Assembly (NCBI RefSeq): GCF_030505395.1
Contig: NZ_CP130044.1
Span: forward strand, 481,001-545,000
Length of the DNA: 64,000 nt
Source: Asticcacaulis sp. ZE23SCel15
Lineage (GTDB): Bacteria; Pseudomonadota; Alphaproteobacteria; Caulobacterales; Caulobacteraceae
Direction: 5' to 3'
Shown here one piece after another: positions 42,850-53,961 of this stretch. The notes under the pieces are model-generated. The model saw only the letters and a list, made by a program, of their open reading frames with translations, was not told where the DNA came from and made no database searches. The translations under genes were made by a program, and so were the position numbers. Position 1 is the first letter of the stretch, and every line of letters begins with the position of its first letter.

Positions 42850-43622
42850 GTCGCAACCTTTGGCGGCACGGACTCAGTGCTGAAACGGGCAATGTCCTTA
42901 AGCAAGCTCTCGGCTGCGGCATTGATCAGTTGCTGGCCTTTTTCGATACTGGCAAGCGTCGGGTCGGAGCCAATCCGGCCATCGGGGAAGCGCGCACGAT
43001 AGTCGGCAGCTTCGCGGATCGGGCCGGTCGGCGCGATCTTCGGTTCCGGCACGACATCGCGCACCTGATCCGGGTAGGCGGCATAGGTGATGGCGATTTC
43101 CGACGGTGTGGCATGGCTGCCGTGACCGGTCGGGAACATAACCGAACACATCTTGGCTATACCCGACAGATCCCACCAGTTGGTCAATTTCAGCGCGAAC
43201 GGACAGACCTCACCGCGATAGGAATAGCGCGAATAGATTTCCGAAAATGTTGCCTCGATGGTCGCGATATTGCCGCCGTGGCCATTGAGGAAATAGATGC
43301 GCTCAAAACCGTGCCGCACCAGCGACATCACCCAGTCTTCGATCGCCGCCATAAAGGTAGAGGGCCTGAGTGAAATCGTCCCCGCAAAACCGAGATGGTG
43401 CTGCGCCATGCCGATATTAAAAGTCGGCGCGATCAGAACCGGCTCACCCTGTTCAGCCGCCAGTTTTTCAGCAGCATGGGCGATGATTTCCGGACACAAC
43501 CAGTCCGTGCCCAGAAGGCCGGTAGGGCCGTGCTGTTCATTAGAGCCGATGGGAATAATTACGGTTTTAGACGCGTCCAAAAACCGCTCGATTTCCGGCC
43601 AGGTCGATACATGCAGGATCAT
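42846..43622 (-). CDS. Creatininase family amidohydrolase
   Basis: 258 residues. VIIPIGSNEQHGPTGLLGTD holds a metal-binding Glu-x-His, YFLNGHGGN another metal site, and PTGHGSHATPSEIAIT a third. Members include creatinine amidohydrolase and mycofactocin or Fapy-forming relatives; the actual substrate here is unknown. No mycofactocin genes are in the window. Co-translated with the GNAT gene. Confidence 0.85.
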   Translation of the reverse strand: MILHVSTWPEIERFLDASKTVIIPIGSNEQHGPTGLLGTDWLCPEIIAHAAEKLAAEQGEPVLIAPTFNIGMAQHHLGFAGTISLRPSTFMAAIEDWVMSLVRHGFERIYFLNGHGGNIATIEATFSEIYSRYSYRGEVCPFALKLTNWWDLSGIAKMCSVMFPTGHGSHATPSEIAITYAAYPDQVRDVVPEPKIAPTGPIREAADYRARFPDGRIGSDPTLASIEKGQQLINAAAESLLKDIARFSTESVPPKVAT

Positions 43623-43839
43623 ATCAGCTACTCTTTGGTCATTACCGCACAGCCCCTAATGAACAGATGGCGGCGCCTGACGGAATTTGCGACAGTTTGG
43701 GCCTGGAAAGCTAATGTTTTTTTGCGTTTTTCAACATTGGTTCTCTCAACTCTGCCCCAATTTCATCCCATGTTCCGGGTGAAAATAAGACGCAGGCTGT
43801 CAAGCTGCGCCCGACTATTTAGATTTAGGAACGCCACAG

Positions 43840-45790
<1,951 letters not shown>

Positions 45791-45800
45791 CTTATTTATT

Positions 45801-45870
45801 GTCGCGCATTCTATCCGATAACCGCTTCACACTTATCGGAAACGGAGTTCGGCGAAGCCAATGCGCTTTA
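45801..45870. repeat. Dispersed palindrome copy F (with extra block)
   Basis: GTCGCGCATT ... CCGATAACCGC ... CACTTATCGG, then the inserted AACGGAGTTCGGCGAAGCC, then AATGCGCTTTA. The inner arms CCGATAA/TTATCGG carry a compensated change. The inserted block nearly matches that in copy A. It overlaps the converging gene's stop. Confidence 0.85.
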
Positions 45871-46701
45871 GGTCCTCAGGCACCCGACCTGCGCCACCCG
45901 ATATTCGCGACGAAAGGTATCGGACACCGTGCCGTAATTGCGGCGCGTAATGACCTCTTCGCGGTCATAGTCCGGGCGACGCGACGCAGGATTAGCCAGA
46001 GCGTGCAGGGTTTCCGGCGTCGAGGTATAGATGCGCCCCCGGCGCGGGTTGTGGCGCAGGGTAATGCCGACCACCTGAGACGCCGTATTGACCGCCGGAC
46101 CGCCGATGAGCTGGTTCAGGCTGCCCTTAAGCTCATGGGTATGGCCCGATTCCGCCCAGGCCAGCACGGATTCGTTAGCCTCAAACCGCTTGGATTTCGA
46201 CAATGTGGTGCGCCCGATAAACCGGCCCGTCGCTTCGCCCACCTCACCACGTGGGAAACCCGGCATAAAGGCGCGCTGCCCCACTTTGAGCGCTGCCGGA
46301 TCGGCCAGAGGCAAGGGCCGTGTGCCACCGGACGTCACCGCAATCTCATAGTTTTCATGGCCCGCAGATTTGCGTATCTTAAACGGCACACCCAGATTGC
46401 CGCCGATATTCAAAAACGGGAAGGCGCAGTTGCGGATACTGTCGCGGGCAATAATCCATTCGCCGGACTGAGACACCGAAAACGCCGTGCCGGTATAGTC
46501 GATCTGGGTGGCGACGCCTTCGCCGCTCGGCAAGCTGATGATTGAGCCTTGAGCGAACGGGCTGAAACTGGCCAAAAGGGATATCTCGGACGCGCTGGGC
46601 GGCGGCGGCGCGGGCGGTGCCATAGAGCGGTCGCGCCAGTTGACGGTGACCATCGTGCCCACCGCCAACGCAACCCCATAAAGCAGCCAGTCGAGTTTCA
46701 C
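45868..46701 (-). CDS. Membrane-anchored trypsin-fold protein, catalytic residues apparently lost
   Basis: 277 residues. Residues about 5-20 are a membrane anchor (WLLYGVALAVGTMVTV), then a Pro-rich linker APPAPPPP. The rest has trypsin-like strands: GTAFSVSQSGEWIIARDSIR where the usual TAAHC is absent, KSAGHENYEIAV, LKVGQRAFMPGFP, and NQLIGGPAVNTASQVVGIT, where GDSGGP has become LIGGP. So His and Ser both look replaced. It is probably a non-catalytic binding protein in the periplasm. The stop lies in palindrome copy F. Confidence 0.65.
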   Translation of the reverse strand: MKLDWLLYGVALAVGTMVTVNWRDRSMAPPAPPPPSASEISLLASFSPFAQGSIISLPSGEGVATQIDYTGTAFSVSQSGEWIIARDSIRNCAFPFLNIGGNLGVPFKIRKSAGHENYEIAVTSGGTRPLPLADPAALKVGQRAFMPGFPRGEVGEATGRFIGRTTLSKSKRFEANESVLAWAESGHTHELKGSLNQLIGGPAVNTASQVVGITLRHNPRRGRIYTSTPETLHALANPASRRPDYDREEVITRRNYGTVSDTFRREYRVAQVGCLRT

Positions 46702-46719
46702 CTGCTGCCCCTTCTGGTC

Positions 46720-47178
46720 TTAGCCCGCCACGGCGGCGGCGAGGATAATGGCCCCGGCCAGCTTGGCCGCCACCAGCAGCACCGCAGCCGACACTTCGCC
46801 ATCGTTGATACGCTCAGGCAGGCCCGACAACAGAAAATCGACAATGCGGAACACGAACAGTTGCAGCAGGATGGTCGCCCCGCCCCAAATCACAATCTCA
46901 CGGATCGAGGTTGAGGCCGACATCGACGTCGCCAAAGGAATAGCCAGACTGATGATCACCCCGCCAAAGCCCACCGCCGCCGCCGAATTACCGTCGCGGA
47001 TCTGGTTGATTTCCTTATAGGGCGTGAGGAACGCATAGACGGCGGTGCCGATCATCAGCATCAAAAGCGTCACACCCGCATGCAGTAAGGTGACGGGAAA
47101 GCCCGTACCAAACGCCTGAAATTCAGGCCGCAAGGCTTCCGGGATAAGGAATTCCGGGTTCAGAAAATCAGGTATCAT
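46720..47178 (-). CDS. DUF350 family membrane protein
   Basis: About 152 residues with four membrane helices (for example VTLLHAGVTLLMLMIGTAVY, AAAVGFGGVIISLAIPLATS, IVIWGGATILLQLFVFRIVD). The pattern NSAAAVGFGGVIISLAIPL and LPERINDGEVSAAVLLVAAKL is that of DUF350 (YjfL) proteins of unknown role, usually near membrane-stress genes. ATG 47178 is preferred; an in-frame TTG at 47262 extends the frame. It sits 18 bases upstream of the trypsin-fold gene and may be co-transcribed with it. Confidence 0.8.
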   Translation of the reverse strand: MIPDFLNPEFLIPEALRPEFQAFGTGFPVTLLHAGVTLLMLMIGTAVYAFLTPYKEINQIRDGNSAAAVGFGGVIISLAIPLATSMSASTSIREIVIWGGATILLQLFVFRIVDFLLSGLPERINDGEVSAAVLLVAAKLAGAIILAAAVAG

Positions 47179-47321
47179 AAAGCTTCGCCCCGCCGCTTTG
47201 ATAATCTTCAAGACCGTTTCATCCGCGCGCTCAGACCATGACGCGTGATGGGCCTTTGTCAATCATTTCAATATAACCGGAAATTCCTAAGATATTGCGA
47301 CGGTTTTCCCCCAAAACGGGT

Positions 47322-48533
47322 TTAATCAGCGTCCTCGACCAGGTGCCCAAACGGCAAGCCGTCGATATGGTCGACCATAACCACGCCGTCACGCACTTGA
47401 CGGCGGGTTTCGCTGGCGCGTTGTTTCTCGCTCTCGGACTTAAGCTGACCGCAGGCCGCCAGAATATCACGCCCGCGCGGGGTGCGAATGGGGGAAGCAT
47501 AACCGGCGCGGTTGAGAATGGCGGCGAACGCCTCAATCGTCTTCCAGTCCGAACACTGATAGTTGGTGCCGGGCCACGGATTGAACGGGATCAGATTGAC
47601 CTTGGCCGGTATGCCTTTGAGCAGATTGATCAGAGCGCGCGCTTCGGCGGGGCTGTCGTTCACGTCCTTCAGCATGACATATTCAAAGGTCACGCGCCGC
47701 GCATTGGAAATGCCCGGATAGGTGCGGATACCGGCGATCAGATCTTTGAGCGGATACTTCTTATTGAGCGGCACCAGCATGTCGCGCAGTTCGTCATTGG
47801 TGGCGTGCAGTGAAATCGCCAGCATGGCCTGCGTGCGCTCACCCAGAGCCGTCAGTTCAGGCACAACACCGGAAGTCGACACGGTGATACGGCGGCGCGA
47901 CAGGGCAATGCCTTCGTTGTCGGAGATGATGTCGATGGCATCGGCGACGCTGTCGAGATTATAGAGCGGCTCACCCATGCCCATAAAGACGATGTTTGAG
48001 AGCTTACGCGCCTCACGCGGCGACGGCCATTCTTCAAGGTCGTCGCGCGCGATCTGCACCTGGGCCACGATTTCCGCCGCCGTCAGGTTACGCACCAGCT
48101 TTTGCGTGCCGGTATGGCAAAACGAACAGTTGAGCGTGCAGCCGACCTGCGACGACACACATAAGGCCCCGGCACGGCCAACGCCCGGAATAAAGACGCT
48201 TTCGACCTCAATACCGGGCGCCATGCGAATCAGCCATTTGCGCGTGCCGTCGTTGGATATCTGGCGTTCAATAATTTCAGGCCGGTCGAGCGAGAATTTT
48301 TCCGCCAGAGGCCCGCGCTGATCCTTGGCGATATCGGTCATCAGATCGAAACTGGTGACCCCGAAATGATGGACCCAGCGCCAGATCTGCGTCGCGCGCA
48401 TCTTGGCCTTACGCTGTTCAACCACACCGGATTCGGCCAGAGCCTCAATCAGCCCCTTCCGGGTCAGTCCGGTGATATTGACGCGGGCAGGTGCAGCAAC
48501 AGGTTTGGAACTCAGGTCAAGCGTATAGGCCAC
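47322..48533 (-). CDS. rlmN: Dual-specificity RNA methyltransferase RlmN
   Basis: 403 residues. The radical-SAM cluster is [14 protein letters not shown] (CxxxCxxC). [30 protein letters not shown], and [14 protein letters not shown] follow; the C-terminal [14 protein letters not shown] carries the methyl-transfer Cys. The enzyme methylates C2 of A2503 in 23S rRNA and A37 in some tRNAs. Length is typical. Palindrome copy G is in the gap just upstream. Confidence 0.96.
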   Translation of the reverse strand: MAYTLDLSSKPVAAPARVNITGLTRKGLIEALAESGVVEQRKAKMRATQIWRWVHHFGVTSFDLMTDIAKDQRGPLAEKFSLDRPEIIERQISNDGTRKWLIRMAPGIEVESVFIPGVGRAGALCVSSQVGCTLNCSFCHTGTQKLVRNLTAAEIVAQVQIARDDLEEWPSPREARKLSNIVFMGMGEPLYNLDSVADAIDIISDNEGIALSRRRITVSTSGVVPELTALGERTQAMLAISLHATNDELRDMLVPLNKKYPLKDLIAGIRTYPGISNARRVTFEYVMLKDVNDSPAEARALINLLKGIPAKVNLIPFNPWPGTNYQCSDWKTIEAFAAILNRAGYASPIRTPRGRDILAACGQLKSESEKQRASETRRQVRDGVVMVDHIDGLPFGHLVEDAD

Positions 48534-48584
48534 GGGTGGGGATTCTCAAGGCTGTCGGGAAACTAAAAAAGGCAGGGACTTATA

Positions 48585-48635
48585 GTCGCGCATTTGTATC
48601 TGAAAACCGCTTCACACTTTTCAGAATGCGCGTTA
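48585..48635. repeat. Dispersed palindrome copy G
   Basis: GTCGCGCATTTG ... CTGAAAACCGC ... CACTTTTCAG ... AATGCGCGTTA. The inner arms CTGAAAA/TTTTCAG show a compensated change against CCGAAAA/TTTTCGG. It lies between rlmN and the autotransporter. Confidence 0.85.
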
Positions 48636-48696
48636 GTCCTGCCGCCTAGAACTTATAACTGAAAACGAGCCCATGCGCAAATTTAAGGTTCGCGCA

Positions 48697-48732
48697 AAAA
48701 AGCGCCCCCACCGGATGATGGGAGCGCTTTTT
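48697..48732 (-). terminator. Intrinsic terminator of the autotransporter gene
   Basis: AAAAAGCGC (48697-48705) pairs with GCGCTTTTT (48724-48732), with an extended CCC/GGG pairing inside. On the minus strand the hairpin ends in T5 and begins 18 bases after the stop of the autotransporter. Confidence 0.75.
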
Positions 48733-48750
48733 GTTTCAACGGTCAGCCGA

Positions 48751-51700
48751 TTACTTCAGGCGATATTTCACGCCCGCACGCACGGTCCAGCCATTCAGCG
48801 TATCGCCCAGGCGCGCATCGGCCGTAAGGTGGCCCGACAGGTTCTCATTCGATCGAGACTGCGCCGTTACCCCAACCAGAGCCTGACCGAAGGCACCGGT
48901 GCGCTGACCGGCCAGCCAGACCGCGCCGGAGCCACCCTCTGGCACATACGCCGTCTGGGTCTTAGCGGCATCTTCCTGCCAGGCGTTCAGTTCACCGTAA
49001 GGCGTCCAGATCACCCGCTCAGTCGTAAACTCTGTACCGACACGGACACCGGCACGGATGAGCTTGCTCTTAAGGCTGGCGATTTTCACGCTGCCCTGAT
49101 CCGCCGGAATATTGAGCGTATCGGCATCAACCTTGGTCATCATATAGCCGATGACCGGCTCAACAAACAAACTGTTGAGGTCATAGCGATTGGACAAGAC
49201 AACCGACATCGTTTCCGAACGGGCCTTGAGGCGGCTGTTCGACAGGCCAAGCGCCGGATTGGTGACGTCGGCTTTCAGGATTTCGTGGCGGTTCTGAACC
49301 GACAGGCGAAGGCCTTTGTGAGTCAGGGCGGCGTAGTAGCCATAGTTCGGAGCGTCGATTTTGACGCTTGAGCCTGACAGGGTTTCATCCGTCACCTTGG
49401 CGTCGGTCGAACCGCCCATGAAGCCCGCACGCAATGAGACGCCGGTGCCATGGATGTTATATACACCCGCGTCGAAGCCGTACTGTACGCCGTCCTGAGA
49501 CGACTTGGCCTTGGTGGTTGTGCCCGACGAATAGCCGTCCGAAGTCGTGAAAGCTTCCTTTAGTGACAGATCGCCGCTATAGGCGCGCGCCCAGCTATTG
49601 GCCATCCACTGGTTGACGCCGTAAGCACCATCGCGGACGAACACCTCTTCGGGCAGGTCAGCCAGATTGAGGTTCTGTGCCGTGACATAGGCGGTCAGGC
49701 TAGCGCTCAGGCTGGTCAGCGACGGCGTATTCAGGCTTGAGACAATGCCCCAGTCGTCGGTGCCAGCGATTTTACGCAGGCTATAGCTCATCAGGCTGTC
49801 GGTGCCCAGAGCGGCGGCTGTGCCGGCATCCGTATCGGCCGTCAGCGTGCCGTCGCCGCCACCTGAAGAGACCAGCACCACAGGTGCGCTCAGGTAAGTC
49901 CGGCCTGCGGCTGAATTATTGAGGCGCACCGTCGATGTACCCGACAGAGTGCCGACATTCAGACGGTCGGCGTCCCCGGTCAGCATATCGACATCAAACG
50001 ACAGAACCGATCCGGCGATACCCGTATAGGCACCGGTTACGTTGACGATATCACCGGCACGGCCATTGGCCATGTGCAGCGCACCGGCATTGCTCAGGCT
50101 GGCGGCATTCAGCAAACCGGCATTAGCTGTGGTGCCGACCGAAATCGTACCTGCGGCGGCGTTGGAGACCGCGCCAAAGCCGTTGAAACCGTGATCAGCG
50201 ATATTCAGCGTGCCTGAGTTGTCAAACGCCGAACCATTGCCGGTCAGATTACCCTGAAGGATAAAGGCGCCCGCGTTAGTCATGGTACCGTTGACCACAC
50301 CACCAACCTCAGCCGAGCCCGTATTGGTCAGGTCGCCGTTGATGGTGCCAAGGCTGAACAACGTCCCCGACGTGGCAATATCACCATTCCACACACCGGC
50401 ATTTATAAGCGTACCGGTATTGCTAAGAACCTGACCATTCCAGACGCCGGTAGCATAGTTGGCGATCGTGCCGCTGTTGCTGTTGACGATGGTGTTGGAT
50501 GTCCCGGCGTTGTCAACCTCACCGGCATTACTCAGGCTGGTAGCATTCAAGGCACCGGCAGTCACAAAGTTTCTGATCAGAATGGTCCCGTTCGCCGCGT
50601 TCGTCACCGCGCCAAAACCATCAAAGACATAGTTATCAATAATCAGCGCGCCGGAATTATTGAACGCCGAACCATTGCCGGTCAAATTCCCTTGCAGCGT
50701 AAAGGTGCCGGTGTTGGTTACCGCGCCATTGATCACCCCATAAAGATAGGCTTCGCCGCTGGTATTTAGGGTTCCGGTAAATGTTCCCGTGCTGACAAAT
50801 TCGCCAGCGTTCGTGACATCGCCGTTCCAGGTTCCGGCATTGAAAACCGTCCCGGAGTTTGCCGTCACTGCGCCGTTCCAGGTTCCGGTGCTGTAGATCC
50901 AGTCCGCATTGCTCAGGACATCACCATTCCAGACGCCCGCGTTGCCAATGTCGCCGCTATTGGCATTAAGCGCGCCGTTGACGGTGCCGGAGTTGCGGAA
51001 ATAACCGGCATTATTGACCGAACTGTTCAGGGTTGCGTTAGCATTCACCCACGCCCGGCCGTTCGCATCGCTGGTGAGGCCAGCCGCCGTTAAGCTCGTA
51101 TTGCCAAAGACCGTGACATCGCCGCTATTGGTGATCGCACCGGCTGTCATGTCTCCCGTCACTTCGATCGTGCCGGAGTTCGTCACGCTGCCCGTAATTA
51201 TGCCGCCGCCCGTGACCGTACTCATGCCCACAAAAGAGGCGTTATTGCTCAGGTTGCCGTCAACTGTGCCGGTATTATTGAAATTGCCGTCAACCAAGGT
51301 GACGTTACCGTTTATGACATTGCTGTTGTCCGCAGTGCCCCAGCCGCTCACGCTCAGATCACCATTGAGCGTGCCGTTATTGCCGAAATAGCCGGAAGAC
51401 GCGATATCGCCATTCCAGATACCGGCATTGGTCAGCATGTTGGTATTGCTGCGCACCTCACCGTTCCATTCGCCGGTGGCGGTGTTCAGGATCGTACCGG
51501 TATTGGTGTTGACGATGGCGTTATAGGTGCCTGCGTTTTCGACATCACCGGCGTTGTCCAGATCATCCGTGACCGTGCCGCCCTGCTGGATGAGCAATTG
51601 CCCGCCCAGCTCATTGGTAATGTGACCGGCAGTAATTGAAGCGCCATTGCGCACCATGACGAGAGCGCCGTTCTTAATCTGTATGCTTGAGGTGTTGTTA

Positions 51701-52818
51701 ATCGAGCCATACAAATTGAGGAGAACGTTATTTTCGATCGTCGTGGCACCGGTGTAGGTGCTGTTGCCGTTCAACATAACCGCGGTCTGCACGCTACCGG
51801 TATTGGCAAAAATGATCGAGCCGCCTGTGGTCTGATCGGTCAGATCGCCGTCCAGATTCACCGAAACGTCGCGCAGGTCGATCGTATTGGTCGCCGAATT
51901 ACCGAGTTGAAAATTTTGAGCAAAAGCGCCAGGCGTCGTGAAAAACAGCGTACCACCCGCAAACACCGCATTCAGGCTGGTGCCCAGTTGCGCGGCGTCA
52001 TAACCGCCAGGGGCAGCGGTGTCGATATCGGTTGAGGTTGGCGTGCCGCCCGATGTACCCACTGGTGTGCCAGTATAGGTGCCGATGACAGAGGAGACAT
52101 AAAGGATAGGGCTCAGACCGTCATCAAGTGCGTTAAAGCCCCCAAAGCCCAACTGGTAACTCCCCGCTGTAGACACGCTAAAGGACGCCGTGATCCAAGG
52201 GGTGTTGCCATAGCTTTGCAAAATAAGCGCGCCGGTCGGGTAACCCGCGCTGCCCGGCACGATCGAGGTTTCTCCATTGCGAGCCAGGATGTTGAATTGC
52301 GATACGCCCTGACCGCCCAGTGAGAAGAACACGCCATCAGAATAAGGCAGGTAATCACCGGCCGAATAGGCCCAACCGAAGGTATAGGTACCGGTTTGCA
52401 GGCTGAACGATTTGGTTATCAAACCAAAGTTAGTAGAATTGCCGGCAATGGCCGCAGCGGCTGTGCCGTTTGTCAGACCCAGAATGGAATTGACACTATT
52501 GACGTCTATGATTGAGCCGTCAGCCTCGATCTTGACCATGGCCTCACCCGTTGCCGGGGTGAGCGTAAAGGGGTTGCCGCCGTGATTAGAGGTTTCGGTC
52601 GTCGTCATGACCGACGTGGTACCTTGGGTCGTCCAGTCCGTCAGACCGGCATTAACATCAAGGAACGTATCCGCGAAAGCCGCTGCGGGCATTATCGCCA
52701 CCACAGCCAGGGGCACACTCAGCGCCGTCATGATGGCTTTAGGCGCCATGCCCAAGACCAGCGCCCGAACAGACGCTCCACACAGAAAACGCTTACCCAT
52801 ACGAGATAAAGACACCAC
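48751..52818 (-). CDS. Autotransporter (type Va secreted, modular passenger)
   Basis: 1355 residues. An extended signal peptide (about 1-49, ends PAAAFA) leads into a jelly-roll-like region (about 50-250, FTLTPATGEAMVKIEADGS and TYTFGWAYSAG). Residues about 300-1010 are a beta-helix passenger of short turns such as GTWNGDVLS, NAGVWNGDI, NSGTIEVTGDM. Two longer units with LQGNLTGNGSAF repeat about 150 residues apart. Residues about 1070-1355 are the outer-membrane barrel (VNQWMANSWARAYSGDLSL, YGFDAGVYNIHG, end GWTVRAGVKYRLK). The last residue is Lys rather than the usual aromatic. Likely adhesin or surface protein. A GTG start at 52818 or 52815 fits AAAGGTGAG; ATG 52800 is possible. Confidence 0.88.
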   Translation of the reverse strand: MVSLSRMGKRFLCGASVRALVLGMAPKAIMTALSVPLAVVAIMPAAAFADTFLDVNAGLTDWTTQGTTSVMTTTETSNHGGNPFTLTPATGEAMVKIEADGSIIDVNSVNSILGLTNGTAAAAIAGNSTNFGLITKSFSLQTGTYTFGWAYSAGDYLPYSDGVFFSLGGQGVSQFNILARNGETSIVPGSAGYPTGALILQSYGNTPWITASFSVSTAGSYQLGFGGFNALDDGLSPILYVSSVIGTYTGTPVGTSGGTPTSTDIDTAAPGGYDAAQLGTSLNAVFAGGTLFFTTPGAFAQNFQLGNSATNTIDLRDVSVNLDGDLTDQTTGGSIIFANTGSVQTAVMLNGNSTYTGATTIENNVLLNLYGSINNTSSIQIKNGALVMVRNGASITAGHITNELGGQLLIQQGGTVTDDLDNAGDVENAGTYNAIVNTNTGTILNTATGEWNGEVRSNTNMLTNAGIWNGDIASSGYFGNNGTLNGDLSVSGWGTADNSNVINGNVTLVDGNFNNTGTVDGNLSNNASFVGMSTVTGGGIITGSVTNSGTIEVTGDMTAGAITNSGDVTVFGNTSLTAAGLTSDANGRAWVNANATLNSSVNNAGYFRNSGTVNGALNANSGDIGNAGVWNGDVLSNADWIYSTGTWNGAVTANSGTVFNAGTWNGDVTNAGEFVSTGTFTGTLNTSGEAYLYGVINGAVTNTGTFTLQGNLTGNGSAFNNSGALIIDNYVFDGFGAVTNAANGTILIRNFVTAGALNATSLSNAGEVDNAGTSNTIVNSNSGTIANYATGVWNGQVLSNTGTLINAGVWNGDIATSGTLFSLGTINGDLTNTGSAEVGGVVNGTMTNAGAFILQGNLTGNGSAFDNSGTLNIADHGFNGFGAVSNAAAGTISVGTTANAGLLNAASLSNAGALHMANGRAGDIVNVTGAYTGIAGSVLSFDVDMLTGDADRLNVGTLSGTSTVRLNNSAAGRTYLSAPVVLVSSGGGDGTLTADTDAGTAAALGTDSLMSYSLRKIAGTDDWGIVSSLNTPSLTSLSASLTAYVTAQNLNLADLPEEVFVRDGAYGVNQWMANSWARAYSGDLSLKEAFTTSDGYSSGTTTKAKSSQDGVQYGFDAGVYNIHGTGVSLRAGFMGGSTDAKVTDETLSGSSVKIDAPNYGYYAALTHKGLRLSVQNRHEILKADVTNPALGLSNSRLKARSETMSVVLSNRYDLNSLFVEPVIGYMMTKVDADTLNIPADQGSVKIASLKSKLIRAGVRVGTEFTTERVIWTPYGELNAWQEDAAKTQTAYVPEGGSGAVWLAGQRTGAFGQALVGVTAQSRSNENLSGHLTADARLGDTLNGWTVRAGVKYRLK

Positions 52819-53071
52819 TTAACTCACCTTTTCTAAACTGAACACGGCAGGTCAGCAGAAAAAGTTAAAACCAATGCTATCGCACTGATCATCGAGTGAC
52901 GCCCTAAATGGATATAACGCATTTTACGCTCACACAATGCTTACTGCATACTGTTGTGATGTACCAATAAGGCACAGGTCTTAAAACACGGTTTATAGAA
53001 TCTTTATAAAAAACTAATTTGAAAAGATTGAGGAAATCGGCTGTGGATACTCCACATTTTACCGCAAAAAA

Positions 53072-53461
53072 TTACGCGGCCTGACGATGCCAGACGGCCT
53101 GATCGACCTTGGAGGCATTAAGCGCACCCGCCATCTGCTCCTGATACATCATGCCCACCACCATTTCATTGAGCGACTTGAAGCTGGCGTCGATGTCTTC
53201 GACCCGTCCCTGATTTGACATGGCAAAAAACTGCACGGCATTCACGCGCGGCATTTTAAGCTGAATAAGATAGGCCAGTCGGCGGGCGCGCTCAGGGTTC
53301 TGGCGGTGGGCCTGCGGGTCTTGCGCAAACATTTCTTTACCCAGTTGGGCGATGTAATCAAGGCTCAGGGCCTCGAAACGCTCAGCCTCCAGCGGGTGCA
53401 TCATGCGCGAGGGGTCAAGCTCAAGGACCAGATCGTTCAGCAGAAAAAACAACAGCGACAC
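53072..53461 (-). CDS. Conserved helical hypothetical protein
   Basis: About 129 residues, all helical and without a signal peptide. VSLLFFLLNDLVLELDP then RFEALSLDYIAQLGKEMFA, RARRLAYLIQLKMPRVNAVQ and VEDIDASFKSLNEMVVGMMY. I do not recognise a family; the pattern looks like a caulobacterial conserved protein. The GTG at 53461 is preferred although AGGAAG is only two bases ahead; the frame continues upstream into the DUF1491 gene, which is likely not coding. It is 70 bases downstream of DUF1491 on the same strand. Confidence 0.65.
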   Translation of the reverse strand: MSLLFFLLNDLVLELDPSRMMHPLEAERFEALSLDYIAQLGKEMFAQDPQAHRQNPERARRLAYLIQLKMPRVNAVQFFAMSNQGRVEDIDASFKSLNEMVVGMMYQEQMAGALNASKVDQAVWHRQAA

Positions 53462-53531
53462 CTTCCTAAAGCCAGTAATACTGAACTCAACCCTACACCC
53501 AAGGGTTTGATATCCCGTTGAAGAAGAGGGT

Positions 53532-53861
53532 TTATAAATCCTCAACTTTCTCGGTTAAGAAGTGACGGCCTTCACGGTCTTCGATCTCCACCACCCACAA
53601 ATCGGCATCAAATTTTATCTGCTTTTGCAGATAGATATCGATCTCCGCTTCATCATCGGTCTTGATCGGACGCATCCACAGCGCGCCGTCATGGCCCTGA
53701 ACCTCACGCAGCACATAGGCCTGACGGGTCAACAGATTAACGACTTTCAGGATTACCCCGCCAGCTTTCGCATCGCCTTTGCGCGCGATATAGCCAAAGC
53801 CGCCGCCCTGTTCGATGCGCCGCAACAGGGCTCCGACCCAAAAATCCGTCGATAATAACAC
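53532..53861 (-). CDS. DUF1491 family protein
   Basis: 109 residues. STDFWVGALLRRIEQGGGFG, IARKGDAKAGGVILKV and the C-terminal DLWVVEIEDREGRHFLTEKV are the recognisable DUF1491 blocks, a family found in alphaproteobacteria with unknown function. It is complete and of normal length. No operon partner is apparent except the small helical gene downstream. Confidence 0.85.
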   Translation of the reverse strand: MLLSTDFWVGALLRRIEQGGGFGYIARKGDAKAGGVILKVVNLLTRQAYVLREVQGHDGALWMRPIKTDDEAEIDIYLQKQIKFDADLWVVEIEDREGRHFLTEKVEDL

Positions 53862-53961
53862 GCTGTTTACCTTCTTTGGAAACGGAGCCTAAAGCCTGAT
53901 CGGTTTATGCTGCCCTTACAAATGGGTTTTGGCATAAGCTTTCGGGTTAGGTGTAATTTTC

